DNA of 64,000 nucleotides from Streptococcus sp. 29896 (GCF_032594915.1 NZ_CP118733.1:1860001-1924000); one strand, 5' to 3'. Numbered from the stretch's first letter, positions 35,201 to 43,381 are shown. Notes: a model not told the origin generated them from the sequence alone. Made by a program: numbers and translations.

Positions 35201-36698
35201 CATAGTGAGGACTGAAGAGGGTCGACTCACGATTGGACTTGTCTTCCTTTTGAGCCCTGCGCAATTTCAAGATCTGATTGAGCGAGTTGAGCACCTGATC
35301 ATGGGTCCTCTGGTTATAGACAAAACCACGCACATTCATGTCCTGCAAGGTCGCATGAGGCAAGAACCGCATCCAATCCCACTGCTCCTTCTCCTCCTCT
35401 GGCATGATGGTAATAAACTGCACATCATGATAGGAATGGAAAAGTGCTATTTGGTTGACCATGAGTTGGAGCTGCTCAATCACCAAAGCCCGCGGACCAA
35501 TATAGCCGACAGGACCATGGGACAGATTGGCCACAATAGGCATATCTGAAATGGTCTTGTTTTGTTCATAGAGTTGAAAACCCTCCATCTCCAAGGGATC
35601 CCGCTTGCCCGACCGTTCCGTCTGAGCATAGGACAGGTCATAAGACACCGGAACCTCACCCAGACCCAAGCGATAATACAAGAAATCAAAATGAAGAGGC
35701 GTCTTCTCATAAATCCGATGGTGGTAGCTATCTGCCAGATCCACCAAGGTCTCAATAGCAGGATAATGGTAGAGCTGACCATCTTTCTGCGACTTGGTCA
35801 GACCAGCCAACTCCTTGGCCTTATCAGCCAGATAGTCATGATAGAGCCCTTCTCGGTCTCTCAGCTCTTTCTGGTAATCCTTTCTCCCCTTTATATAGCC
35901 AGCAATAGACATCCCCAACGTCACAATCGACATGGCGATAGTCGCAAGCACGTAGAGACCACGAGGTTGGAAAATCATGATAACCAATGTAATCCCCACC
36001 ATCATAAGAGGAGGCAAGATTAGTTTCAACAAACTGTCAGACGGTTTTGAAGGTGCATTCGAAGGAGCATTGATAGCCACCCTGTCTTCTGAACTCCGAT
36101 AGATAATCCGTGGAGAGCGATGGTAGTCTGGATAATCCTCATAAAAAGCATAGCGCGATGCAGACTTACGAGCCAACTCATCACTAGCCTCTACAGGACC
36201 CGCAACCAGGACCTCATCTGCATAAAATTTGAAAAAAGTATCCTCAAAAGCAAGCTCATCTCCAAGAGCCAGCTCCATTTCCCCCTTCTCCATCAGAAGG
36301 TTATTGATATAGATGGAGCCCGCCAAACGATAAAGCATCCATGACTGGTCACTGCGTTTGAGTAAGACATGACAACTTGACCCTGCAAGGACAAAACTAT
36401 TGCCCGCATGCTGGCCGATGGTCAATTCCTGCTTATCCAGAGGGTCTAGGATTACCTGTTCCGACGGAAGAAGATAGACCACGCCCCCCGCCAAAGACAT
36501 ACCAGATACAAGCTTTCCTTCCACTCCATCATAGTCATAGCAAACTTGTGCTTCATCTAACCAAATCGTCAAGGGAGTATCCAGTGAGGAGACAAAAACC
36601 TGTGCCTTTTCTGTGCCTTGAAAAAGAATCTTTTTCCCAGCAGACACATCCGCCACATAGCGAAAACCATCTTTATAAAAAACTACTGTCTCTGCCAT
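32280..36698 (-). CDS. essC: T7SS motor ATPase EssC (intact, tail variant 1)
   Basis: Membrane-bound FtsK/SpoIIIE-type ATPase that powers and selects substrates for type VIIb secretion. 1472 residues. Two N-terminal FHA-like regions (about 1-180) precede two membrane helices (LLKLILPPLMMVGITLVIMI; LYVLATIAMSIVTLGMSIAG) and a spacer domain. ATPase domain 1 has Walker A GTTGSGKSE (Lys669), with Walker B region FLLIDYKGGGM. Domain 2 has GMGKST (Lys1011). A last, degenerate ATPase-like domain follows. Residues 1276-1472 are the variable tail, unrelated to that of copy 2. In S. aureus, EssC tails differ between strains and determine which effectors are exported; the downstream lipoprotein-lipase pair is the matching set here. 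Confidence 0.95.
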   Translation of the reverse strand: MAETVVFYKDGFRYVADVSAGKKILFQGTEKAQVFVSSLDTPLTIWLDEAQVCYDYDGVEGKLVSGMSLAGGVVYLLPSEQVILDPLDKQELTIGQHAGNSFVLAGSSCHVLLKRSDQSWMLYRLAGSIYINNLLMEKGEMELALGDELAFEDTFFKFYADEVLVAGPVEASDELARKSASRYAFYEDYPDYHRSPRIIYRSSEDRVAINAPSNAPSKPSDSLLKLILPPLMMVGITLVIMIFQPRGLYVLATIAMSIVTLGMSIAGYIKGRKDYQKELRDREGLYHDYLADKAKELAGLTKSQKDGQLYHYPAIETLVDLADSYHHRIYEKTPLHFDFLYYRLGLGEVPVSYDLSYAQTERSGKRDPLEMEGFQLYEQNKTISDMPIVANLSHGPVGYIGPRALVIEQLQLMVNQIALFHSYHDVQFITIMPEEEKEQWDWMRFLPHATLQDMNVRGFVYNQRTHDQVLNSLNQILKLRRAQKEDKSNRESTLFSPHYVVLVTDEKLILDHVIMEFFTEDPTELGCSLVFVQDVLSSLSENIKTIINIKDRNTGQLVMEEGQLREIDFALDHFPVGYDKETLVRRLAPLNHLQNLKSSIPETVTFMEMYGAETFEDLGVVSRWEKHAPYKSLAVPLGLRGKEDIVYLNLHEKAHGPHGLVAGTTGSGKSEVIQSYILSLAVNFHPHDVAFLLIDYKGGGMANLFKDLPHLLGTITNLDGAQSMRALVSINAELKRRQRLFAENDVNHINQYQKKYKLGEVSEPMPHLFLISDEFAELKTNQPDFMKELVSTARIGRSLGIHLILATQKPSGVVDDQIWSNSRFKLALKVADRSDSMEMLKTPDAAEITQVGRGYLQVGNNEVYELFQSAWSGADYQPDKDEQGIEDHTIYAINDIGQYEILNEDLSGLDQAESIKEVPSELQAIVSKLKALTERLSIQALPQPWLPPLSKEIFLQDLRPQGFKDLWGQASGLVARLGMVDIPSRQSQEVLEHDFEKDGHIALFSSPGMGKSTFVQTLVMDLARQLTPEELHFYLLDFGTNGLLPLRDLPHTADLLMAEDTEKLTKFMRRMKEELAKRKAAFSRYAVPNLTLYRQASGDELPVIFLVLDNFDGLKEASLGAEMETLLQTLAREGASLGIYLVLTAGRSGALRPALQASLKTRLALKLTDDVESRTIVGRHQHVMEEVPGRGLVHLDEVEVFQVALPAYAKDSFGLVQAVQDEAKSMAASWTGRRPEGIPVMPESLSFEEFAGLTSVQEAVAGGELPIGLDFENVESVGLNIGAMKHLLVFGDQLSTVGRVMKHIVTYSLSLLPEKEIIYVSSEQSSFNFTSETIDRVITAEIGVEKLLFQEIQQRKTQSIRKVSFCIIPDIIAFLEQTKMSYSDFIKLYQESLKVGVQLIIGAQKSSLLKTDLSIKYIKENLVTAIVAQRLYDQSIVQHKMTSREETLKVDEVYLYHDQDYQKVKISKQVAE

Positions 36699-36816
36699 AG
36701 CTTACTCCCCGCTCGAGCTCGATGGACTCGTTGATGATGGCTCTGTAGAAGAGGTTGAACTAGAGGTTGAACTAGACGTCGAACTTGTACCTGTTTCCAC
36801 CTGTGACCCATCTTCA
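32877..36816. repeat. 3.9-kb direct repeat, copy 1 (essB 3' end plus essC codons 1-1275)
   Basis: Partner of 24888-28816 in direct orientation. The interval between the copies holds tail 1, the lipoprotein, the lipase and leader element C. Crossover between the copies would excise about 8.0 kb. Confidence 0.92.
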
Positions 36817-37976
36817 TTCAAAATCGTAGTTCGGGTATCCCAATACTTTTGATACTCCGCTTTCAACTCATCCAAGGTTGTTTCCCGCTCTTCTCCCGAC
36901 AAAGTCGTATTTTCACGAACCTGTTCCATTTGCTGATAAAGAGCATACAAAATCAAATCCGAATCATCCAAACGCTTGGCCAAATCCAAAGCTTCTTGGC
37001 TATTACCACGACCAATTTCAATCCAGTAGTCCAAGTATTGCTCATCTGATTTGAGCGTTACATTATTTAAGATAACAGAACGTTGTTCATTACTCAAATC
37101 AAACCCTTGGATGTAGGCATAGGCAAGCGTGTATTTTTGAGTGTAGGGAAGATTAGAGACCTCTACCCGCTCCAGCTCACTAATCACCCCAGGATAGTCC
37201 ACCTTGATGAAGGCCGTATCCGCATCCAGCATTTTTTCCTTGAAGGGATTGTGCATGAAAACTAGATAAATCAGCGGCAAGACCAATAATCCTGCCAGAG
37301 CAGAAAGCCAGATGGTCGCATAGCGATAGAGACGGTGCTTAGAGCGAGAAACCCTTGTCAAAGTCGCCTTCTCCTCCTCCAACTTATCCTGAAAATAGCC
37401 CTGCAAAAGTCCTTCCAAACTATCCATATCCTCTGCCTTGCGAATGGTATCTAAGAACTCCGGTACAGGAACCACATCCAGCGCACCATTGTAAAGATCC
37501 ATAAAATCATGCTCTGTAAATAAGGCAAGGATATAAGATTTTAATTGCTTCAACAAATCCGCAGCATCCAAGGTCTGAGGCACCATCTTCTCCGGGATAG
37601 CCCGATAGGCTAGTTTGGCCCGACCATCCTTAGTAATAAAGACAGATGACGGATGCACGAAAAAGGTGATTGGCAATTTCAAAGCCTGCTTCAATTCTAA
37701 AACATTGAGAGAAAGTCGTAGTTTTTCAGAGACCTCTTTCTCTTTCATGTCCTCAAAGGTTTGCCCAAATGCATCCAGATGATAGGTGAAATGAACTGTA
37801 TCTTCATCCACCGTCATTTCCTGTTGTAAAAATTGAGGGTGGTGCAGATCCAACAAGAGCAGGTCAGATAGCTCTTGAGTTGCCACATCAGACCGTTTTA
37901 CATCAAGGTGCCACTCTTTATCACCCTTTAAAAAGACAAATTCCTGTCCACCAAAGACAAATGTTTCTTCTTTCAC
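36702..37976 (-). CDS. essB: T7SS membrane pseudokinase-like subunit EssB
   Basis: Core membrane component (YukC family) that scaffolds the secretion channel. 424 residues. The N-terminal cytosolic pseudokinase fold (about 1-215) contains KLRLSLNVLELKQALKLPITFFVHPSSVFITKDG. One membrane helix follows (IWLSALAGLLVLPLIYLVFM), then an extracellular helical domain and a Ser/Thr-rich tail made of short SSTSSST repeats. The start at 37976 begins one base after the esaB stop. The last 100 bases of the gene are repeated at 28713. The tail length differs by one repeat unit between the copies. Confidence 0.95.
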   Translation of the reverse strand: MKEETFVFGGQEFVFLKGDKEWHLDVKRSDVATQELSDLLLLDLHHPQFLQQEMTVDEDTVHFTYHLDAFGQTFEDMKEKEVSEKLRLSLNVLELKQALKLPITFFVHPSSVFITKDGRAKLAYRAIPEKMVPQTLDAADLLKQLKSYILALFTEHDFMDLYNGALDVVPVPEFLDTIRKAEDMDSLEGLLQGYFQDKLEEEKATLTRVSRSKHRLYRYATIWLSALAGLLVLPLIYLVFMHNPFKEKMLDADTAFIKVDYPGVISELERVEVSNLPYTQKYTLAYAYIQGFDLSNEQRSVILNNVTLKSDEQYLDYWIEIGRGNSQEALDLAKRLDDSDLILYALYQQMEQVRENTTLSGEERETTLDELKAEYQKYWDTRTTILNEDGSQVETGTSSTSSSTSSSTSSTEPSSTSPSSSSGE

Positions 37977-37977
37977 C

Positions 37978-38217
37978 CTAAACCTCCAAAACCTCTACAA
38001 TATCTCCCGTTGTCACAGGATAATCGGCTAATACTTTCCCTTCGTCCAAAATGAACCCCTTATTAACAACATGGAGTTGGTATTTTTTTCTAGCATTCTC
38101 TTTTTCGAAGATGCCATCCAACTCCTTGATTAATCTCCTAACCTCAATGTGAGTCGGAATCCGTAAGTCCCTGATTCGTCCTCCATCATGTAAGGTAACA
38201 TTGATATGCGTCTCCAT
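37978..38217 (-). CDS. esaB: T7SS ubiquitin-like cytosolic protein EsaB (YukD)
   Basis: 79 residues with the ubiquitin-like beta-grasp pattern (INVTLHDGGRIRDLRIP, later YQLHVVNKGFILDEGKVLADYPVTTGDIVEVLEV). It lies in the canonical slot between essA and essB. A regulatory or assembly role in type VIIb secretion is known for the family; it is not conjugated to substrates as eukaryotic ubiquitin is. Confidence 0.95.
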   Translation of the reverse strand: METHINVTLHDGGRIRDLRIPTHIEVRRLIKELDGIFEKENARKKYQLHVVNKGFILDEGKVLADYPVTTGDIVEVLEV

Positions 38218-38246
38218 CTCATCTCCTCCAATAGACCACTAGAAGA

Positions 38247-38711
38247 TTATTCCAGGCCTACTTCATCCTTACCCATCAAATAGGTTGCTAAACTTGCAAG
38301 CAATAGAATGCCAACTACAATAGAAGCAAAAAACAGGCCAGAGAGAAGCCCTGCTGGAGCCCCCTCTGTCCCACTATCTACCTTGGTTGTCATCACCTTA
38401 TGGGTCCGAGTATCAAACAAGGTCCCCACTTGCAAAATATCCGTGCTTGGTTTCTCACCAGTTTGGAATAGGCTATTTAGCTGATGCTCTAATAATACTT
38501 GATCAGCTTCTTTTTTGGCAGTCAATTCTGCTTGATCTGGCGCCAGAAACAAAGATTGGACCAGTAAATCCTGACTACCTATTTTCTTTTCTTTTTCTAC
38601 TTCAATGCGTGAACTATCAATTTGAAGACTATTGTCTCCAAGTTCGGACGCTTCTATCCCAACCGGAAGAAAGAGAACCAGGCAACTAAGAACAAGTGCT
38701 ATCTTTTTCAT
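38247..38711 (-). CDS. essA: T7SS membrane protein EssA
   Basis: 154 residues with an N-terminal signal-like helix (IALVLSCLVLFLPVGIEA), an extracytoplasmic helical segment and a C-terminal membrane helix (LLSGLFFASIVVGILLLASLATYLM) with a short acidic end. Size, topology and position directly after esaA identify it as EssA, a core subunit of type VIIb systems. Its ATG directly follows the esaA stop. Confidence 0.9.
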   Translation of the reverse strand: MKKIALVLSCLVLFLPVGIEASELGDNSLQIDSSRIEVEKEKKIGSQDLLVQSLFLAPDQAELTAKKEADQVLLEHQLNSLFQTGEKPSTDILQVGTLFDTRTHKVMTTKVDSGTEGAPAGLLSGLFFASIVVGILLLASLATYLMGKDEVGLE

Positions 38712-41700
38712 TTAATCCTCTTTTTTATTTAGGAATTTTTCCACATCAACAAAAGCATTCAAAGCCGCAAAACCAAGCCCCAATACGAGCGCCGTAGCAA
38801 TCACTGTCAGACTGGCAGCTTGGCCATCAAAGTAACCAGATAAACTATTTTCTAAAACAGAAAGAGGGTTGATAGCTTTCAGTGTTGCAGGCAGGCCTGT
38901 CAAACTAGCAGTTGTACCAATGGCATTGGATAGGTAAATAAAGCTGATAACCATGAAGAAGCTAATCCCCATGCCAAGTCCTTTAGCATTTTTTATCAAT
39001 AGATACTGACCTTGTGCTAGTAATAGGCTAAACAAGGTAATCATCAGCACCCAAGTCGGGATCAACTCGCTATCAATCTGCAACTGTTGACTTGATACAA
39101 CCCCGATCAATCCACCGACCAGAAGTGATAGAACGCTGAGCACAGTCACCGTTACTAAATCTGTATCCTCTAGACGGCTGACTTTAAACTTATCTTTCAC
39201 AGCCTTAATCACACGATGAGTACCAAAAACATAAGCTGCAAACAGGGCCACCATCTCCAAGAGTAAAATCCAGGTGAAAGGTCTGTAGGTGTTGACTGTT
39301 GCTTTTACAGATGAAGACGATTCTGTCAATGGTGCAGACAAGAAATCCAAAATCACTTCATTTGGAACACCATTGTCATAGGTATTGCTTAAGACAGAAG
39401 TAAAGGTTTTGACAAAGTCGCCATTTTCAGCCAATTCTGATTCAAATCTCTCCATCAAGGAAGTTGCCTCTGAAGAAAGGCGATTTCCACTTTCTTGCGC
39501 TGCTTGCACATCATCTGTAAAGGTTGTAAAAATGGTATTAACATTGGTTGCCTCTTCGACGTTTTGAGTTGATAGTGTCTTGACTTCATCAGTAATCGAA
39601 AGTGAGGCATCCAGTTCTGTAGCAAGAGCTGCTAGTTCTGTATCATGTGTTCCTTGAAGAGAGGCCTGCTGCTCTTGCCCTTCTGCAATCGCCTGAGCCC
39701 GTGCCTTGATGTCATCTAAAAATGCTAATTGATTGGCAATCTGTTGTGCTAAATCAGAATTTGTTGTACTAATATTTTGAAGTTGGTCTGTTAATTCTTG
39801 TCTCTGCCCCTCTAACTCAGCTAGTTTATCCTTTAGAGCTTGATCTTGCGCACGCGCTTCTGAATAGGACTGCAGATTTGCTATGATAGAGTCCGTAACT
39901 AAAGATGTTAATAAAGATTTTGCATCTTGATGAAAGAAGCTAGACGTCAAACTGCTGCGTTCACCAGTAGTAGGATCCGCAGGATAGTAGTGATTGAACA
40001 GATTATTAACCTGATTATATTTTGCAATAATTTCACTAACCTTTGCAGCATAGGCTGCTTCTGCCTTGCGGTAATTTTCCTGATTGTTCAAAAAACTTTC
40101 CCAATCAAATCCCGCCGTTGTAATCTCCAAATTATTCACACGGACTCCAACAGTCCCCGTTACCACCTCAGTGCTTGTAACTGGCGCAGCAGTAGAGGTA
40201 CTTGTTGATGGAGGGGTCACTGCATCTGTTGAGCTTGAATCCGTCGTTGAAGAATCGGATACTGGGGCAGTAACTACTGTTGTTGAGACAGTTGTCGAAC
40301 TCTTTTCATATTGCAGGGTGACAAGCACAACATTGTCCTTTTGTAGCTCCACAACTTCACTTGGATTGGTATAAGTGGATCCATTTAGTTCCCATGATAC
40401 CAGGTCAAACCCCGATGGGATATCTAAAGAAAGAGTTGCCTGAGTCGTTGGTGTTGGCACTGTAAAATCTGCGGCTGCTTGAAGATGAGGTTCTAATTCA
40501 GCGGCCAATCTCTGTAACTCTGTCAAATCATTAGATGGCGTAAATCCTTCTCCAAATAGGGCTTGTGCAAATGCTGTATCAAATTGAATCTTACCTGTAG
40601 CTTGCGAATCTAGCTTGTTTAAGTCAGAAGCCAGGTCTGCAGGGTTCAAACTTGGCAATCCTGCCAATTGATTCAATACCATCTGATCTAAGCTAGCTTT
40701 ATAGGACGCTAGAGAAACGGGCAGGTCTGTGCTCTTACTCAAAAATGCTTCGAGGTCAATCGTTTCTAAATTCTCACCGTAGTAATTACTGAGGTGTGTC
40801 TCAGCAAAACTAGCAATGGCAGCCTCATGTTCTGCTAATTTTGTACTTTCCGCTTCAATGGCGACCTGTAAATCTGCAATAGCCTGATCTAGTTTTGCAA
40901 CCAGACCTGTATAGCCACTTGCTGAACCGGTTTCATCTGTTGCAGCTGCCCCTAATTGACCCGAAAGTGCTTCTTGAGTCGTCTTGATGGCTGTAAACAG
41001 CTGCTCTGTTTCAGCATTGAGCACCGAGCTATTCATCTCTAACAGTGCAACTGTAAATTCTTCCTGGGATAATTTACCTTGATTTCGTTGCTCAATCAAA
41101 CCAGCTAAATTATCTTTCAAGCCTGTTTGTGCTGTATTCAGACTATCATAGACTGTTACATTGCCAGAAAGTGCTTCTTTTAAGAGATTGTTAGCTGCCA
41201 ATGTCGAATCTGCCGTTGTGACCAAATTAGGGAACAGTGTCTGAAAATCAACGGCTGTTTGATAAAGATTACTTCGAAAGACAGCGATATTGTTCACCTT
41301 TGTATCTGACAAGGTTTGAACATTTCGTTGCGCTTGGTAAAGGTTGCCAAGAATGCTAGCCATATACATATCAATCAATTGACTTTGCAGGTCAGCGATA
41401 ATTCCTTTTGCCACCTTAACCGCTTCATTCTCAACTTGCAAGTTACCATTTGCATTGATTTTGTAGGTAATTGTCGCTTTATCCACATTGGTATTGTTGA
41501 TATCCAAGATTTTTGTTGAAAAATCGCTTGGGATGGTCACCACCAATTGGTAAAGCCCTTCTTTTAATCCCTTATCAGCCGTACCACGACTGACAGTTGA
41601 CCAGTTATGGGCAGTATTTTTTTCGATGTTTTTTGCATAACTAGCACCAAGATTATATTCCGTACCATTTAGGGTTACAGTATTATCTTCATTGACTAGG

Positions 41701-41858
41701 GCAACATCCAGCTTAATCGTTTGTTGCCCTGCTTCTTGCTCTTTCTTGGAAATACTCGTGTTGTTTTGAACGGCAATATTTAATCCAATGATAGATAGAA
41801 GCAAAAGTAAGACCAGCAAAGCATTTCTCCCATACTTCAAAATGCGCTGTTTATCCAT
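38712..41858 (-). CDS. esaA: T7SS large membrane subunit EsaA
   Basis: 1048 residues. One N-terminal membrane helix (ALLVLLLLLSIIGLNIAV) is followed by a very long extracellular, largely helical region with a Ser/Thr-rich insert (about residues 510-560). Five C-terminal helices in the ABC-2/YhgE-like arrangement follow (PFTWILLLEMVALFAAYVF... ALVLGLGFAALNAFV). EsaA/YueB extends through the wall, serves as a phage receptor in Bacillus and is an essential T7SS component. It follows esxA after a strong terminator, so downstream expression relies on read-through or a weak internal promoter. Confidence 0.95.
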   Translation of the reverse strand: MDKQRILKYGRNALLVLLLLLSIIGLNIAVQNNTSISKKEQEAGQQTIKLDVALVNEDNTVTLNGTEYNLGASYAKNIEKNTAHNWSTVSRGTADKGLKEGLYQLVVTIPSDFSTKILDINNTNVDKATITYKINANGNLQVENEAVKVAKGIIADLQSQLIDMYMASILGNLYQAQRNVQTLSDTKVNNIAVFRSNLYQTAVDFQTLFPNLVTTADSTLAANNLLKEALSGNVTVYDSLNTAQTGLKDNLAGLIEQRNQGKLSQEEFTVALLEMNSSVLNAETEQLFTAIKTTQEALSGQLGAAATDETGSASGYTGLVAKLDQAIADLQVAIEAESTKLAEHEAAIASFAETHLSNYYGENLETIDLEAFLSKSTDLPVSLASYKASLDQMVLNQLAGLPSLNPADLASDLNKLDSQATGKIQFDTAFAQALFGEGFTPSNDLTELQRLAAELEPHLQAAADFTVPTPTTQATLSLDIPSGFDLVSWELNGSTYTNPSEVVELQKDNVVLVTLQYEKSSTTVSTTVVTAPVSDSSTTDSSSTDAVTPPSTSTSTAAPVTSTEVVTGTVGVRVNNLEITTAGFDWESFLNNQENYRKAEAAYAAKVSEIIAKYNQVNNLFNHYYPADPTTGERSSLTSSFFHQDAKSLLTSLVTDSIIANLQSYSEARAQDQALKDKLAELEGQRQELTDQLQNISTTNSDLAQQIANQLAFLDDIKARAQAIAEGQEQQASLQGTHDTELAALATELDASLSITDEVKTLSTQNVEEATNVNTIFTTFTDDVQAAQESGNRLSSEATSLMERFESELAENGDFVKTFTSVLSNTYDNGVPNEVILDFLSAPLTESSSSVKATVNTYRPFTWILLLEMVALFAAYVFGTHRVIKAVKDKFKVSRLEDTDLVTVTVLSVLSLLVGGLIGVVSSQQLQIDSELIPTWVLMITLFSLLLAQGQYLLIKNAKGLGMGISFFMVISFIYLSNAIGTTASLTGLPATLKAINPLSVLENSLSGYFDGQAASLTVIATALVLGLGFAALNAFVDVEKFLNKKED

Positions 41859-41881
41859 TTTTCATATCTCCTTCATCTCGA

Positions 41882-41910
41882 TAAAAAATAGGAAGGCTGG
41901 CGCCTTCCTA
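41882..41910 (-). terminator. Terminator between esxA and esaA
   Basis: Perfect 8-bp stem TAGGAAGG/CCTTCCTA around CGCCAG, then TTTTTTA on the minus strand, 21 bases past the esxA stop. It would allow esxA mRNA to exceed that of the machinery genes. Confidence 0.85.
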
Positions 41911-41931
41911 GCATTTGAACTTCGTCAACCC

Positions 41932-42222
41932 TTAGCCATTGATTTGCGCTGCAATGTCTGCATCTGTTTGCTCGATAATGTCAGCTACTTTATTCAATTG
42001 GGCATTGATATCTCGAAGCAACTCAGAAAATTCAACAATTTTTGGCTTAAGCGCTTCAAATTGAGCATCAAAACTGTCAAAAGCTGTACCTTCCCAGTTT
42101 TCACGAATAACAGATTGCTCATTTGACAAAGATGACAAAATAGCATCGATATTATCTGAACCTTCTGTATAGCGAATCGCTGAAGTACGGAGTTCGTCTG
42201 GTGTTAATTTAATGCGTGACAT
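41932..42222 (-). CDS. esxA: WXG100 protein EsxA, T7SS substrate
   Basis: 96-residue helical hairpin with the WXG motif as ENWEGTAF in the middle and a C-terminal helix ending DADIAAQING. It dimerises, is secreted and is needed for the apparatus to work. The start MSRIKLTPDELR at 42222 is preceded by AAGGGGAA; the open frame runs 14 codons further upstream but lacks an RBS. It is the first gene of the T7SS island, with its own promoter at 42253-42281. Confidence 0.96.
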   Translation of the reverse strand: MSRIKLTPDELRTSAIRYTEGSDNIDAILSSLSNEQSVIRENWEGTAFDSFDAQFEALKPKIVEFSELLRDINAQLNKVADIIEQTDADIAAQING

Positions 42223-42252
42223 AGTGTTCCCCTTTTTTCTATTTATAGGTTC

Positions 42253-42281
42253 ATTGTACATCAATCATAGGTGAAACACAA
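42253..42281 (-). promoter_or_regulatory. Promoter of esxA and the T7SS island
   Basis: Minus strand TTGTGT (42281-42276), 17 bases, TACAAT (42258-42253), with the ATG 31 bases downstream of the -10. It is the only strong promoter I see for the core operon. Confidence 0.65.
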
Positions 42282-42376
42282 TATATATGCTACTTTATTT
42301 ATCTATTTTTTATGTGTATTTTGTCCGCTTTTTTCGATCTAGGTAGTGAATCTTTTGATTAGCCGCCAAAAAACAA

Positions 42377-42400
42377 AAAAAGCCGAAAACTCAGCTTTTT
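42377..42400 (-). terminator. Terminator of purR
   Basis: Stem AAAAAGCTGA/TCGGCTTTTT with a 4-base loop and further Ts on the minus strand, 66 bases after the purR stop. It insulates purR from the T7SS island. Confidence 0.75.
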
Positions 42401-42465
42401 CTTTCTGCACGAATAAAGGTAAAGTAGGTCTGACCTACATCTATTTCAAGATCAGATTTGAAAGG

Positions 42466-43278
42466 TTATTCAAAAATATTTCCCAACTCTACATCAACTC
42501 GGTTTTCTTTAACGTTGATGTCTGTCACGGCTAGAAGGGATTTATAATTGGCTACGTTGCGGTCTCCTTTTTGGTTTTCAGCAAATACTGCTACACCGGC
42601 AAGGGTTGAGTCAAATTCGGACAGGAGGCTAATCATACCATTGATGGTACCTCCGTTTTTCAAGAAGTCATCCACAATCAGCACCCGGCTGCCTGCCTTC
42701 AGACTACGTTTGGATAAGAACATTTTCTCGATCCGGTCGCTTGAGCCAGATACGTAGTTGACAGAAACGGTTGAACCTTCTGTGATTTTCAAATCACGAC
42801 GGACAATGACAAAGGGAACATTCAAAACATTGGCAACGGCATTGGCCAAAGGAACACCCTTGGTCGCAACCGTCATAACCGCATCAATTTTCTCATCCTT
42901 AAAGGCGTTGGCAATGATACGGCCAACGTTTTTCAAGGTTTGAGGTGTAGACAGCAAGTCAGATGAATAGATATAACCACCTGGAAGGATACGGTTACTT
43001 TCAGCCATCTGCTGGCGAAGGTCTTCTGCGATGGCGAGGGACTCTTCTCGTGAAATCGAAGGCGTGAAAATAACCCCACCACTAGCACCTGTAATGGTTT
43101 CAATCTGACCGATTGAGCTTTCCTCAAAGGCCTTTTTGATGATGGCAATATCTTCTGAAATAGAAGATTTTGCTGACTCATACTTTTCAGCAAAGGTATT
43201 CAAGCTAGTCAATTTGTAAGGATGATTGATTAGATAGTTTGAGATAACAACCATCCGTTCACTGCGTCTCAATTTCAT
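42466..43278 (-). CDS. purR: Purine operon regulator PurR
   Basis: PRPP-responsive transcription regulator of purine synthesis genes. 270 residues. The N-terminal winged-helix DNA-binding domain (MKLRRSERMVVISNYLINHPY...SSISEDIAIIKKAF) is followed by a type I phosphoribosyltransferase-like domain with the PRPP motif VLIVDDFLKNGGT. It is at the end of the conserved run from rsgA and has an extended -10 promoter of its own. Confidence 0.97.
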   Translation of the reverse strand: MKLRRSERMVVISNYLINHPYKLTSLNTFAEKYESAKSSISEDIAIIKKAFEESSIGQIETITGASGGVIFTPSISREESLAIAEDLRQQMAESNRILPGGYIYSSDLLSTPQTLKNVGRIIANAFKDEKIDAVMTVATKGVPLANAVANVLNVPFVIVRRDLKITEGSTVSVNYVSGSSDRIEKMFLSKRSLKAGSRVLIVDDFLKNGGTINGMISLLSEFDSTLAGVAVFAENQKGDRNVANYKSLLAVTDINVKENRVDVELGNIFE

Positions 43279-43306
43279 TCGTCCTCTCCTTTTTAGGCTT
43301 TTTCCT

Positions 43307-43312
43307 ATTATA
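43307..43312 (-). promoter_or_regulatory. Extended -10 promoter element of purR
   Basis: TGTTATAAT on the minus strand (TATAAT at 43312-43307), 29 bases before the ATG. The extended TGn motif can compensate for the absence of a clear -35. Confidence 0.5.
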
Positions 43313-43326
43313 ACACAAGAAAAATA

Positions 43327-43365
43327 AAAAGCGAACCATTTTTAGTAAAACAGTTCACTTTTTTC
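43327..43365 (-). terminator. Terminator of the rsgA-phosphotransferase run
   Basis: Long stem AAAAAGTGAAC/GTTCGCTTTTT with one G-U pair, followed by TATTTTT on the minus strand, 17 bases after the phosphotransferase stop. Confidence 0.65.
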
Positions 43366-43381
43366 GTTTTTTCTTTCATTT

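Noticed and set aside
33697..36700. Many open frames on the plus strand and in other minus frames inside both essC copies (for example 35562-36023 and 35480-35782)
   Set aside because: They are shadows of the conserved EssC coding frame, duplicated in both copies because the DNA is duplicated. No RBS and no recognisable protein features.
24276..36816. essC duplication as a simple assembly artefact
   Set aside because: The two copies differ at scattered bases, have different tails, different flanks and a different essB tail length, so they are not one region assembled twice. Long reads would settle it finally.
43327..43341. Possible PurBox upstream of purR
   Set aside because: The stretch AAAAGCGAACCAT resembles the PurR operator but has mismatches at key positions and lies in the stem of a terminator, so I do not call it.
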